Of a DNA stretch of 53,391 nt, positions 23,687 to 32,065 are shown piece by piece. Each line of letters opens with the position of its first letter. Within the stretch, counting starts at the first letter, position 1. The position numbers and the translations under genes are program-made. Source of the stretch: an uncultured Lachnospiraceae bacterium (lineage in GTDB: Bacteria; Bacillota; Clostridia; Lachnospirales; Lachnospiraceae); the NCBI GenBank assembly GCA_947626915.1, contig CANQUA010000012.1, positions 1 to 53,391 of the forward strand. Direction: 5' to 3'. The notes beneath the pieces were generated by a model. The model saw only the letters and a program-made list of their open reading frames with translations, made no database searches and was not told the DNA's origin.

Positions 23687-24736
23687 CTCGATGAGACCAA
23701 TGATTGTGTCAATGGCGTTATTTAGATGGCTTTCCTCCATACGGTGAATGAAATCGGCTCTCCGGTCATAAGTGTCGCGTATAGCGGCGTAAAGCGTGTC
23801 ATCGTTCATGTTTTCTTCCTCCAGCAGGGTGCTGAAGCCTTGCTGAGAGAAGGAACGGGCATTGAGGATCTGGTCCCCGCGGCTGGCGTGGGCAGAAAGC
23901 GGGATAAGAACATTCGGCTTTCTGAGAGCCAGGATCTCGCAGATAGAATTGGCGCCTGCCCTGGAAACAATCAGGTCGGCGGCGGCGAACAGATCTTTAA
24001 GCGGAGCGTCTACATATTCATATTGCGTATAGCCGGCGGTGTCGTTGAGGGACATATCCAGGTGATCTTTTCCGCAGATATGTATCACCTGAAATTCTTT
24101 AAGCAGCCGGGGCAGCAGGCTTCGGACAGCCTGATTGATCGCGACGGCTCCGAGACTTCCGCCTATGACCAGAATGATCGGCTTTTCGGCGGAGAGGCGG
24201 GCGTACTGAAGGCCGGCCAGGCGATTGCCCTGCAGCAATTCGCGGCGGATGGGCGAACCGGTAAGGACAGCCTTTTCCTTGGGCAGGTAGGGAAGCGTCT
24301 CCGGAAAATTGCAGCATACCTTCCGGGCGGATGGGATGCACAGTTTATTGGCGAGGCCGGGCGTCATGTCGGATTCATGAATAATCGTCGGGACACGATA
24401 ATGCTTGGCGGCCAGTACAACCGGCACCGCGACGAACCCGCCTTTGGAGAATACAACGTCAGGCTGGTATTTTTTCATCAGTTTTAAAGCCTCTGTGTAT
24501 CCTTTTATCACCCGGAAAGGATCAGAGAAGTTTTTCAGATCGAAGTATCTGCGAAGCTTGCCGGAAGAGATCCCGTCATAGGGGATGCCGGCTTCTTCGA
24601 TCAGTTTTTTTTCGATACCTTGATAGGAGCCAATATAATGGATCTCATACCCGCGCTCTTTCAGCGAGGGGATCAGGGCAAGGTTTGGCGTTACATGACC
24701 GGCAGTGCCGCCGCCGGTTAAGATGATTTTTTTCAT
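23669..24736 (-). CDS. murG: MurG, lipid II-forming GlcNAc transferase
   Basis: MurG moves N-acetylglucosamine from UDP-GlcNAc onto lipid I on the inner face of the membrane, the last cytoplasmic step of peptidoglycan precursor synthesis. The protein has 355 residues. The N-terminal glycine loop GGGTAGHVTPN lies near 8-18, HESDMTPGLANKL near 125, and the C-terminal UDP-sugar site includes DLIVSRAGANSICEIL near 253-268. ATCCGGAGGCAG precedes the ATG at 24736. The frame runs on to 24877, but that part lacks a ribosome binding site. It stands alone instead of in a division and cell-wall cluster, as in many Lachnospiraceae. Confidence 0.95.
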   Translation of the reverse strand: MKKIILTGGGTAGHVTPNLALIPSLKERGYEIHYIGSYQGIEKKLIEEAGIPYDGISSGKLRRYFDLKNFSDPFRVIKGYTEALKLMKKYQPDVVFSKGGFVAVPVVLAAKHYRVPTIIHESDMTPGLANKLCIPSARKVCCNFPETLPYLPKEKAVLTGSPIRRELLQGNRLAGLQYARLSAEKPIILVIGGSLGAVAINQAVRSLLPRLLKEFQVIHICGKDHLDMSLNDTAGYTQYEYVDAPLKDLFAAADLIVSRAGANSICEILALRKPNVLIPLSAHASRGDQILNARSFSQQGFSTLLEEENMNDDTLYAAIRDTYDRRADFIHRMEESHLNNAIDTIIGLIEECAAD

Positions 24737-24839
24737 GCTTACTGCCTCCGGATATATTAAATGTATGCGGCATACGGGCGTATGGGCATGGACACACGAT
24801 AAATTGCGCCGTTTTGCTGCGCAAAGATTTACATATCCT

Positions 24840-24870
24840 ATTATACTAAGCATCCAGCCAAAAAAGTCAA
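24840..24870 (-). promoter_or_regulatory. Possible murG promoter
   Basis: On the minus strand TTGACT (24865-24870) is followed by TATAAT (24840-24845), but the spacer is 19 bp, longer than ideal. Confidence 0.4.
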
Positions 24871-24907
24871 CCCCCAACAGGGGAAATCATGGCAAAGAGG
24901 TATACGA

Positions 24908-27157
24908 TTGAAAGAGGAAGACCGGAGTCGGGCAGACTGGAAACAACTAGACGATAAATTGAAGGAAGTTTTCGGCCTCAGTGACGAGCAGTTGGCTGAG
25001 GAGTATGATTTTTATGCGGCAGCCAGCGCGTCTGAAGATATGCCTCCGGCACCGGAGGGAGGATTTGAGCAGATTCTTCGCCGGTTAAGAGAAAAATACG
25101 GAGAGAATGGATTGGAAATGATCGGCTCGCCTGACCGTGAAAGTTCTGCAGGAATTATGCGGGCGGATGCGAACGGAGAGCTCCTGTCAATGCAGAGCCG
25201 TGCGGGTGAGACGGCGGACGGGAAGAGAGAGGGGATTGCCGGAAAAGAAGAACCGGGACGAGCGGCGGGCGGCGGAGTACCGGGAGCAGAAGGCGCGGTA
25301 CAGGGACATGCAGGTTCTCAATATGGAGATTCAGAAGGTTCGGATTCGGACTATATGGAGCCAAAGGATACCGGACGTGCGGCGGATGAGTTAAGGCCGG
25401 GCGGTCTGTATGAGGAAACAGGTTCCCGGCAGGCTGTGAAATCGGGGCGAGTGGATTCCGGTGCTGCTGGAGAGCTGAAACGTGCGGAATGGGAGGCTGA
25501 GGAGTCGGACCGTGCAGAAGAACCGCGGCGCGCGAGACTTGGAGGCGCGGATTTTGGTGCTGCGGAGGTGTTGGGGCGTGCGGGATCAGGGGCGGAGGAT
25601 TCTGATGCAGCGGGAGAGCTGAAATGTGCGGAATCGAGAACAACGGATTCTGATTGCGCAGGGGTGTTGAAGGGAGAGGGATCAGGTGCTGCGGATTCTG
25701 ATGCTGCAGAGACGTTGAAGCGCGAGGAATCCGGGACTGTAAATTCTGGTTATGCGGGGGTGCTAAAGCGTAAGGAATCAGGTATTGCGGATTTAGATGC
25801 TACAGAAGCATTGAAACGAGTGGAATCAAGAGCCATGGATTTGGGTGCTACAGAAGTATTGAAGCAAGCAGAATCGAGAGTCATGGAGTTTGGTGCTGCG
25901 AAAGAGTTGAAGAGTGCAGAATCAGAGATGGCGGATTTTGACTATGCAGAAAAGCTAAAGTGTGCAGAGTTAGGCATTGCGGATTCCGATCGTACGGAGG
26001 CGTTAAAGCTTGTGGAATCTGAAACTGCGGAATTAGGGGTACTGCGACCGGCACGGCTTGGATCAGAAAGTATGACTCATGGGACAGATGCTGCAGAGGC
26101 AGAAGAACCCTCAAATATGGGTTCAGAAAACAGGGAATCAGAAACGCTGAAAAAACGGGGAGATTTACTAGATGATGCCGCAACAATGAAGGCGGAATTG
26201 CCACGTTCAGGAATTACGGATTCAAATTCTGGAATTATGACAGCGGGACTTGTTAAGGGAGCAAATGAAAGTGACGGCAATGCCGGGGAAAACACAGCGG
26301 TTGAAACAATAGTTAACGAAACAGCGACGATTGACTTGGATGCGACGGGCCATGCTGGGGTGAAAGGGGGTAAAGAAAAGACAGCGCCATGGAAATGGCA
26401 AGTGGGAAGAAGAAGAAAAAAGGCAGATGACGTGCGTGCGGCTTCTTCGGAATCCGAAGATATGCCTGGATTTAATGTCATATCAAACGGCGGGGAAGAA
26501 GTCAATATAAGAAAGGGGAGAAGGTTTTGGCGAAAAACCGGAGCGCTTGCAGGGAAAGAAAAGGCCCCTGAGGCTGAAAGACAAAGCAATGGTTTATGGC
26601 AATGGGTGGGAATAGCGGCTGTGGCAGTGATGTTGGGAACGGTGTTTTTTTCACCGGGAATTCAGGTTATTGGATCGAAGATGTATGAGTATGTGGGGGT
26701 GAATAGAAGTGATAGAGAGGCAGTTGTGGATAATGCAGAGAATTTTATTGCTGATGAAGAATTAGAAAAGGCATATACGAGAATCAAGGAAGAAACAGGA
26801 ATACGCGTGATAGAGTTTTCTTATATGCCGGAGGGGATGGATTTTGACAATATTAATATAGCACGAGGGGTTGCAAGAATGATTTTTACCTATGAAGATA
26901 GGTACGTGTATTTTTATCAAATTATAAGAGCAGTGGATGATTCATTTGACCAAATATCAGATAGAATAGAATATGGAGAGGTAGATAATGATAATCTGAA
27001 CGAGAAAATATCTATATCTATAAATAATCTTGAGGATAATGAGATAGAATTTAGTGCTCAATATGTAAATGGAAAAAATTATTATTTTTTTATAGGGATA
27101 GTTGAAGAAGAAGAGTTTATAAAAATAGTAAAAGGAATGCGATATTATGGTAGCTAG
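24908..27157 (+). CDS. Single-pass membrane protein with twelve 16-residue repeats and DUF4367-like C domain
   Basis: The protein has 749 residues from a TTG start preceded by AAAGAGG. Residues 1-65 form a compact helical head (LDDKLKEVFGLSDEQLAEEYDF style). A disordered Gly/Glu/Asp-rich linker follows. Twelve degenerate tandem 16-mers occupy residues about 187-378, with pattern A-x-x-L-K-x-x-E-S-x-x-x-D-x-D-A. One membrane helix lies near 563-585 (WVGIAAVAVMLGTVFF). The extracellular C domain (about 600-749) resembles DUF4367. This layout (cytoplasmic head, helix, sensor) resembles anti-sigma factors, and a sigma gene lies 1.3 kb away. No zinc-finger Cys/His set is present. The last 500 bases are far more AT-rich than the rest. 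Confidence 0.8.
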   Translation: MKEEDRSRADWKQLDDKLKEVFGLSDEQLAEEYDFYAAASASEDMPPAPEGGFEQILRRLREKYGENGLEMIGSPDRESSAGIMRADANGELLSMQSRAGETADGKREGIAGKEEPGRAAGGGVPGAEGAVQGHAGSQYGDSEGSDSDYMEPKDTGRAADELRPGGLYEETGSRQAVKSGRVDSGAAGELKRAEWEAEESDRAEEPRRARLGGADFGAAEVLGRAGSGAEDSDAAGELKCAESRTTDSDCAGVLKGEGSGAADSDAAETLKREESGTVNSGYAGVLKRKESGIADLDATEALKRVESRAMDLGATEVLKQAESRVMEFGAAKELKSAESEMADFDYAEKLKCAELGIADSDRTEALKLVESETAELGVLRPARLGSESMTHGTDAAEAEEPSNMGSENRESETLKKRGDLLDDAATMKAELPRSGITDSNSGIMTAGLVKGANESDGNAGENTAVETIVNETATIDLDATGHAGVKGGKEKTAPWKWQVGRRRKKADDVRAASSESEDMPGFNVISNGGEEVNIRKGRRFWRKTGALAGKEKAPEAERQSNGLWQWVGIAAVAVMLGTVFFSPGIQVIGSKMYEYVGVNRSDREAVVDNAENFIADEELEKAYTRIKEETGIRVIEFSYMPEGMDFDNINIARGVARMIFTYEDRYVYFYQIIRAVDDSFDQISDRIEYGEVDNDNLNEKISISINNLEDNEIEFSAQYVNGKNYYFFIGIVEEEEFIKIVKGMRYYGS
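25466..26041 (+). repeat. Twelve degenerate 48-bp tandem repeats inside the coding region
   Basis: The units are exactly in frame, 16 codons each and twelve in number, without indels. Several units begin Ala/Thr-Gly/Glu-x-Leu-Lys, and most contain Glu-Ser and an acidic pair. Units differ by many substitutions, so this is an old or fast-diverging minisatellite. Confidence 0.85.
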
Positions 27158-27173
27158 AGTTTTCAAGTGGGTT
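27158..27173 (+). repeat. 16-bp inverted repeat, left copy
   Basis: AGTTTTCAAGTGGGTT. Its exact reverse complement is at 27772-27787. The pair flanks the small secreted-protein gene. Confidence 0.8.
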
Positions 27174-27203
27174 ATTTATTAATGAAAAATGAGGAGATTG
27201 CGT

Positions 27204-27689
27204 ATGAAAAGAAATTTATTTAAAGTAGTAAGTTTATGCATTATTTTGAGCGGATTATTATGTATGTCTGGATATGCCGCGGATGAGTCGGTATTACTGC
27301 CAGAAAATGTAAAAGTGTCTAAAATGATTATAACGGGGGCACAACGTAGTTCCACAATAGCAGTGGCATTTTCTGATATAACAAATGAAGGATATGGAAA
27401 TATTGGAGTTCGAGGAGAAACGGATTTATATATTACTGTACCTTGGGCAAAGCTTACTTTAAGATTACAAAGAAGAGAAACTGAAGGGGCGACTACAGGA
27501 TGGATTACGGAAGAAACTATTATAGAAGAATTCGAAAATGTATCTATTGCATCTATTGATGAGGTACTAAGTGGTTATCCGGTGGGGTATTATTATCGAG
27601 TTAAAACATATCATGAAGTAAAGTCAGATGAAAATGGGCATGAAAAGAAAACGACATATACCAATGGTGTTATGATTACTAATCCATGA
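27204..27689 (+). CDS. Small secreted protein of unknown function
   Basis: The protein has 161 residues. The N terminus is a clear signal peptide: MKRNLFK, a hydrophobic core VVSLCIILSGLLCMSG, and a likely cut after YAA near residue 25. The mature part of about 136 residues is predicted to be beta-rich, with alternating hydrophobic residues (DLYITVPWAKLTLRLQR) and a charged C-terminal stretch. I do not recognise the family. GAGGAGATTGC precedes the ATG at 27204. It follows the repeat protein by 46 bp, is AT-rich, and is bracketed by the 16-bp inverted repeats. Confidence 0.75.
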   Translation: MKRNLFKVVSLCIILSGLLCMSGYAADESVLLPENVKVSKMIITGAQRSSTIAVAFSDITNEGYGNIGVRGETDLYITVPWAKLTLRLQRRETEGATTGWITEETIIEEFENVSIASIDEVLSGYPVGYYYRVKTYHEVKSDENGHEKKTTYTNGVMITNP

Positions 27690-27771
27690 TAGTAATTTGC
27701 AATAGTGATATATATTTTAGAGAAAGGTAATAGTATATTATTAATAAAAGCAATTAGAAACGAACAGCTAA

Positions 27772-27787
27772 AACCCACTTGAAAACT
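27772..27787 (-). repeat. 16-bp inverted repeat, right copy
   Basis: AACCCACTTGAAAACT, the exact reverse complement of 27158-27173. Confidence 0.8.
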
Positions 27788-27798
27788 AAAGTTTAAGG

Positions 27799-27848
27799 GC
27801 TGCTTCTTTGACCAAATATCAAACGAACCAAAGAAGCAGCTCTATTTT
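27799..27848 (+). terminator. Rho-independent terminator
   Basis: GCTGCTTCTTTG and CAAAGAAGCAGC form a perfect 12-bp stem followed by TCTATTTTA. It would end transcription from the secreted-protein gene. Confidence 0.85.
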
Positions 27849-27884
27849 ATGGCATAGAGTCTAACACTTTGATAGGAAATTCTG

Positions 27885-27997
27885 CTGGTGTCTGTAAGAA
27901 ATTTTTAGGATAAATTTAATTACGGCATTTGTCAGATAGGTTGGGAAAATAAAAAGTGCGGAGTATAGACTGAACCGCTCCGTACTTTTTCCATCTT
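27885..27997 (+). repeat. Dispersed repeat, copy B (contains hairpin terminator)
   Basis: Homologous by eye to the minus strand of 522-638. It ends in the imperfect hairpin GTGCGGAG...CTCCGTAC followed by TTTTT at 27954-27991, matching the terminator in copy A. Confidence 0.7.
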
Positions 27998-28126
27998 TAG
28001 TAAAATGTATAACAAATCGTTATTCTCATTAGCCGGGGTTTATTCCGTTATATTGCGACTACTTTATCTACGGAAGCTTCTTTTTACTCATATATACTCT
28101 TGGATTCGTTTTAATTGATATGATTT

Positions 28127-29005
28127 TTAATGGTCTTGGCCTATTATACTATTACCTTTTTCTCGATTACATCGCCAGCATAACGTCTGCAAATTACTAG
28201 CAGTCGTGGTGCCTCCCTTAGAAATCGGAATAATGTGATCAACCTCTAATAGGAGATTCGGCTCTTTAAAAACACTATTTCCGCATATGCAACAGGTATA
28301 ATTATCTCTTTTCTTTATGGCTTCCCTTAAATCATTTGTCATGGAGTTACGTTGTATGGTTGCATACCCTTGCTTACTGATTTTCGAACTAACATTCTTT
28401 AGTAAATTATTCATGATTTCTGCAGAAATATTAATCTCATAGTTATGCTTGCTTTTACCTGCAGGACTAACATATGAAAAACAGAAGATGGGGTTTTCTA
28501 CTAGGGCAAGCTTATAATCTACGCCACAAATTGTATATGGAACCTCTTGTTTCGTTGCAAATAACCTTACATAAAAGGGCAATTTAGACTTTACATGCTC
28601 ATACAACTCATCCATATCATTACAAAGACTATCTCTATTTCTCATGAAAGTAGAACAAAAATCAAGCCGTTCAAGACTAAACATATCATACGTTATATCT
28701 GAGTATTTAATTATAAATTTTATCGCGTTATTCGAAGCATTTGAGACAACCGAATTTGAACAACTTATAGTCTGTTTTAATCCGAGGCTATTAATGTAAT
28801 TATTGTATATTTGTATTTGTTCTGTCAATTTGCAGCCAATATCTCTGCATTTGATTGCCAAGGCATCACCGGTATTGAAAAGATCTTCTCTGTTACGTTT
28901 TATATAGGCATCTGATATGTTAATTAAAAATACTTTTAACGCAGCTGTCGCCATCGCCAGGCCTAAACATATAAATATAATATAGATTACTTCATTTCGC
29001 ATCAT
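28127..29005 (-). CDS. Membrane-anchored HNH endonuclease
   Basis: The protein has 292 residues. One N-terminal membrane helix (EVIYIIFICLGLAMATAALKV reading, residues about 5-28) leads to a helical middle region of about 210 residues with no family I recognise. The C-terminal HNH domain (about 238-290) shows CCICG, EVDHIIPISKGG and NLQTLCWRCNREKGN, giving two Cys pairs for zinc and the catalytic His. GGGGTATCGT precedes the ATG at 29005 (or the next codon). The gene is AT-rich and next to a small HTH regulator. The layout recalls phage-defence effectors with a membrane tether, but that is inference. Confidence 0.82.
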   Translation of the reverse strand: MMRNEVIYIIFICLGLAMATAALKVFLINISDAYIKRNREDLFNTGDALAIKCRDIGCKLTEQIQIYNNYINSLGLKQTISCSNSVVSNASNNAIKFIIKYSDITYDMFSLERLDFCSTFMRNRDSLCNDMDELYEHVKSKLPFYVRLFATKQEVPYTICGVDYKLALVENPIFCFSYVSPAGKSKHNYEINISAEIMNNLLKNVSSKISKQGYATIQRNSMTNDLREAIKKRDNYTCCICGNSVFKEPNLLLEVDHIIPISKGGTTTASNLQTLCWRCNREKGNSIIGQDH

Positions 29006-29069
29006 ACGATACCCCTTTTATAACTAATAAGAATATTTCATTAGTGGCACAATTATAGTAATATGGCAT

Positions 29070-29294
29070 TTAAATCTTTAAAAATGGTTTCTCTGTGTTT
29101 ACTGCGTCGCAGATGTCTCCAATATTGCAATTGAGATATTTGCAGATTCGTAGCAAAACCGACAGCGCGACTTCCTCATTTTTTCGCATTTTTGTCATTG
29201 TTCCCGTCGCGAGGCTTAGATCCTTTCGGAGCGTTGCCGGGGAAATTCTTTTTTCAATAAGCTTGATCCAGAGCTTATTATAGCTGATTTTCAT
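29070..29294 (-). CDS. Small HTH (Cro/CI-like) transcriptional regulator
   Basis: The protein has 74 residues, almost all a single helix-turn-helix fold: ISYNKLWIKLIEKRISPATLRKDL..., TGTMTKMRKNEEVALSVLLRICKYLNCNIGDI. This matches the short YozG/Cro-CI class. GGGAGGCG precedes the ATG at 29294. It sits 64 bp upstream of the HNH nuclease gene on the same strand and is likely co-transcribed with it, so it may control it. A palindrome just upstream of its promoter is a candidate binding site. Confidence 0.85.
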   Translation of the reverse strand: MKISYNKLWIKLIEKRISPATLRKDLSLATGTMTKMRKNEEVALSVLLRICKYLNCNIGDICDAVNTEKPFLKI

Positions 29295-29350
29295 TCGGTT
29301 CGCCTCCCTCATCTGGATTTTCAAATTTACTCTCTATTTGCTATTCACTG

Positions 29351-29380
29351 ATTATACATTAGTTTTGGCAGGAGCGTCAA
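29351..29380 (-). promoter_or_regulatory. Promoter for HTH-HNH pair
   Basis: On the minus strand TTGACG (29375-29380) and TATAAT (29351-29356) are separated by 18 bp. Transcription would start about 50 nt before the HTH start codon. Confidence 0.7.
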
Positions 29381-29396
29381 TGCTTTTTTCGCCATT

Positions 29397-29416
29397 TTTC
29401 GCAATATCTTGCGAAA
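29397..29416. promoter_or_regulatory. Palindromic candidate operator
   Basis: TTTCGCAA, four bases, then TTGCGAAA: perfect 8-bp arms, 16 bp upstream of the -35 box of the HTH gene. This is a likely site for the HTH protein itself. Confidence 0.55.
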
Positions 29417-29718
29417 GAATTAGGTATTATCACTTATACTTCTTTTTTGGTCATACGGCACGAGGTCATGACCAAGAATGTTGAGGGGTAATTGAGGTTA
29501 TCGCGTTGAAGTTTTTTTGAAAAGCTAGGTATAAATTTGATAGTTACAGACATGTAAAAATGAGCTTGAAGAAATTTTAGACTTGGAGAGCAAACCTCAA
29601 AGAAAAAATGTTGCTTTAAAAATAATTTTTAATTGTTTTTACGGAATCACTAAATGACGGTCGTGTTACAATCCGACTTAAAACTATGCAAAATAGCGCG
29701 GAAGACAATAAAAATACC

Positions 29719-29765
29719 GGCAACGACGAAAGAAGAGATTAATGATTCCTTGTATCATCGTTGCC
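29719..29765 (-). terminator. Terminator of the LacI-type regulator gene
   Basis: GGCAACGA and TCGTTGCC pair across a loop of about 31 nt. On the minus strand the stem is followed by a T-rich stretch (GGTATTTTTATTG). Confidence 0.6.
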
Positions 29766-29778
29766 GCTTTATATCCCC

Positions 29779-31980
29779 TCACCCATTCCCCTCCCCCTGG
29801 AACGCATGCCGGTAGGCCTGGGCCGCGAACGAGAGCGCTTCCGAGGCGTCCATGGTCTCGCTGAGGACATTGTTGACGGCCATGCCCAGGATGCTCAGGA
29901 ACTGGCGCTCATTGAAATGGGTGCTCAGGTTGGGCGGGATCCGGTTGGTGTGGGAGGCGGACAGGCATTCCCGCGTGAGAGAAAGCCAGGGGTATGTGTC
30001 CAGCACTTCGTAGTTTTCATAGGTTTTGTGGCAGGGGGAGACGCTGCCCAGAAGCGTCATGGCGGTGGTTACGTTTTCGCTGCATATCCAGCGGATGAAA
30101 TCCATGGCTTCCTGCGGGTGTCTGCTGTTGCGGCAGACGCCAATGCTGCCTCCGCCGAGGAGCGGGTTGGAGCCGGGGACGATGGCATAGCCGATGTTGT
30201 TGGTGATTAGCGAGCCAGAGTCCAGGATTTCAGAGGCATAGTTGCTGAACAGAATGGTCATGGCCGTGTCGCCCCGGGCAAATTCCCGGGCTGTTTCCCG
30301 CCACCAGCTGCTGTGCCGCGCGGGGGCGTACAGACGGGTCTCGGCCAGCTCGTTCATGGCGGTCAGGCCGGTGGGGCCATCCAGCAGAAGGTTGCCGTCC
30401 GGCGAGAACAGATTGCCGGTATGGCTGAAATATCGGGACAGGTACTCGGTTGCCGCGACGCCGCTGTTGCCCAGTGTGAGCGTGGTGCCGTAGGTGACGG
30501 GCGATAATGGATTGAATTTTTTGGTAAAGAACCGGGCGATGCGGTTGAAACTGGCGTAATCGGTGGGCGGCGTCAGTTCGCATTTATATTGTTCCTTATA
30601 GAGACGCTGCAGGGCTACGGTCTCAAACAGGTCGCGCCGGTAAAACAGCATCTGCACGCTGGGCGTAATCGGAAGGGCGTACAGGATATCCCCCACGTGG
30701 GAATATTTCGGAATCAGTCCCGGTATGAAGGTTTGCAGCGTTTGCTCTAGGTCTGCCGACAGCGGCTGCATGGGCGAAAAAATCTGTGAGCCGAACCAGG
30801 AAAGCCAGGTGTGATCCAGGCGGATCACGTCAAAGACGGAAATATTGCCTAGGTCCTTCAGAATTTCATGAAGCCCGTCATAGGAGCTGATCACGATTTT
30901 TATTTGAATGCCGGTTGCGTCGGTGTAGAGCTTTGACAGGCTTTTAATGACGTGGGCGGTGGGGCTGTCCAGGGTAAGCAGTGTAAGGGATTTGCATTCG
31001 CTTTGCCTGCGGGGGGCCGCGGTCCAGCAGCGGATGCCGGCGTTTGCCAGAATGGCGGCCGCAGGCGGCGTCTGCGGAGCCGTTTGCGCTTCCATCAGGC
31101 GTTCAGCGGCATTTTTCCCGAGAAGACGGTAATTCAGTTCATAGCAATGGATGCCTCTGGAGGGCATTGTAAACAGGGGCGAAAGCGTATATACTTCGCA
31201 TTTATAATCCGGATGGAAGGTCTGCTGGATGCCGGAAAATGTCTGGGCCAGTCCATAGTTGGTCATGAATACTGCGTCCAGTCCTGCGGTTTCCTCCAGA
31301 AGCTGGAGGAAATGGTTGTTGCAGTGGAGAGAATTGGTCTGCACCATATGGATCTGGCAGTGGGAATTTTCCAGAACGGAGCGGAAACTGTCCAGAAACA
31401 AACGCTCGCAGGAAAAAGTCAGACTTTCGGTGACGACGGCAATTTCGCGGAAATTCCGGTTCAGCGCTTCAGCGGCCAGTTCGCGGCCCGCCTTTTCATA
31501 ATCAAAGCCGAAGTAAGAGTAGGTTTCTTTCTGACGCCGCTCTACAAACACGAGCTGTTCGGGCGAGAATCCGATGGAAGCGTAAATATCCTGCCTCGCG
31601 TTGGGCTGGCAGCTGAACGCGGCCAATCCGGCTACGCCTTCGGAGCGGATGGCGGCCAGCTGTTTTTTTTCATCTTCCGGGCTGTCGGCGGATAAGTACA
31701 GACTTACGGAGTAACCGCAGGTTTCCGCATAATGTTTGAAAGAAAGGTAGAAATCGGTATAATGCCGGTCGTATATATTGGGCAGCAGGACGGCCAATAT
31801 GTTGGAAGCGCCTTTGCGGAGCAGTTTGGCCCGTCGGTTGACAGTATATCCGAGTTTCGCCGCGGCCTCTTCTACGAGCCGGATCTTGTCGCTGCTCACG
31901 TTCCCTTTACCGTTCAGTACGTTGGATACAGTTCCTTGTGCCACGCCAGCTTCCCTGGCGATATCTTTGATGGTTGCCAT
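29779..31980 (-). CDS. LacI-family regulator fused to a solute-binding-protein-like domain
   Basis: The protein has 733 residues, about twice a normal LacI regulator. Residues 1-60 are a canonical LacI DNA-binding domain (MATIKDIAREAGVAQGTVSNVLNG). About 61-325 is the usual periplasmic-binding-protein-type ligand domain (LAVLLPNIYDRHYTDFYLSF). From about 330 onward it reads like an extracellular ABC solute-binding protein: SLTLLTLDSPTAHVIKSL, a DVIRLDHTWLSWFG segment, GDILYALPITPSVQMLFYRRDLF and HPQEAMDFIRWICSE. It has no signal peptide, so it would act in the cytoplasm with two ligand sites. AAGGAG precedes the ATG at 31980. It is divergent from the deacetylase-esterase pair and probably controls the locus. 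Confidence 0.88.
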   Translation of the reverse strand: MATIKDIAREAGVAQGTVSNVLNGKGNVSSDKIRLVEEAAAKLGYTVNRRAKLLRKGASNILAVLLPNIYDRHYTDFYLSFKHYAETCGYSVSLYLSADSPEDEKKQLAAIRSEGVAGLAAFSCQPNARQDIYASIGFSPEQLVFVERRQKETYSYFGFDYEKAGRELAAEALNRNFREIAVVTESLTFSCERLFLDSFRSVLENSHCQIHMVQTNSLHCNNHFLQLLEETAGLDAVFMTNYGLAQTFSGIQQTFHPDYKCEVYTLSPLFTMPSRGIHCYELNYRLLGKNAAERLMEAQTAPQTPPAAAILANAGIRCWTAAPRRQSECKSLTLLTLDSPTAHVIKSLSKLYTDATGIQIKIVISSYDGLHEILKDLGNISVFDVIRLDHTWLSWFGSQIFSPMQPLSADLEQTLQTFIPGLIPKYSHVGDILYALPITPSVQMLFYRRDLFETVALQRLYKEQYKCELTPPTDYASFNRIARFFTKKFNPLSPVTYGTTLTLGNSGVAATEYLSRYFSHTGNLFSPDGNLLLDGPTGLTAMNELAETRLYAPARHSSWWRETAREFARGDTAMTILFSNYASEILDSGSLITNNIGYAIVPGSNPLLGGGSIGVCRNSRHPQEAMDFIRWICSENVTTAMTLLGSVSPCHKTYENYEVLDTYPWLSLTRECLSASHTNRIPPNLSTHFNERQFLSILGMAVNNVLSETMDASEALSFAAQAYRHAFQGEGNG

Positions 31981-32065
31981 ATAATGATTCTCCTTTTCTG
32001 ATATTGAACCGTTTTGAACGAAGAACGCTTCTGAATATCGGCGAGTGTCGGATATCCCTGCATTT

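Larger units (their letters stand above)
27690..28126. other. AT-rich intergenic region
   Basis: This 437-bp gap has no credible gene. It contains the right copy of the 16-bp inverted repeat, a strong terminator at 27799-27848, copy B of the dispersed repeat with its own hairpin, and about 130 bp before the HNH gene stop in which I see nothing. Confidence 0.7.
29295..29778. other. AT-rich intergenic region
   Basis: This 484-bp gap holds the HTH-HNH promoter and palindrome near 29351-29416 and the terminator of the LacI-type gene at 29719-29765. Between about 29420 and 29715 I see no gene, only AT-rich sequence without stable structure. Confidence 0.65.

Noticed and set aside
29420-29715. AT-rich gap checked for a small RNA or gene
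   Set aside because: No promoter-terminator pair or conserved structure could be supported from the sequence alone.
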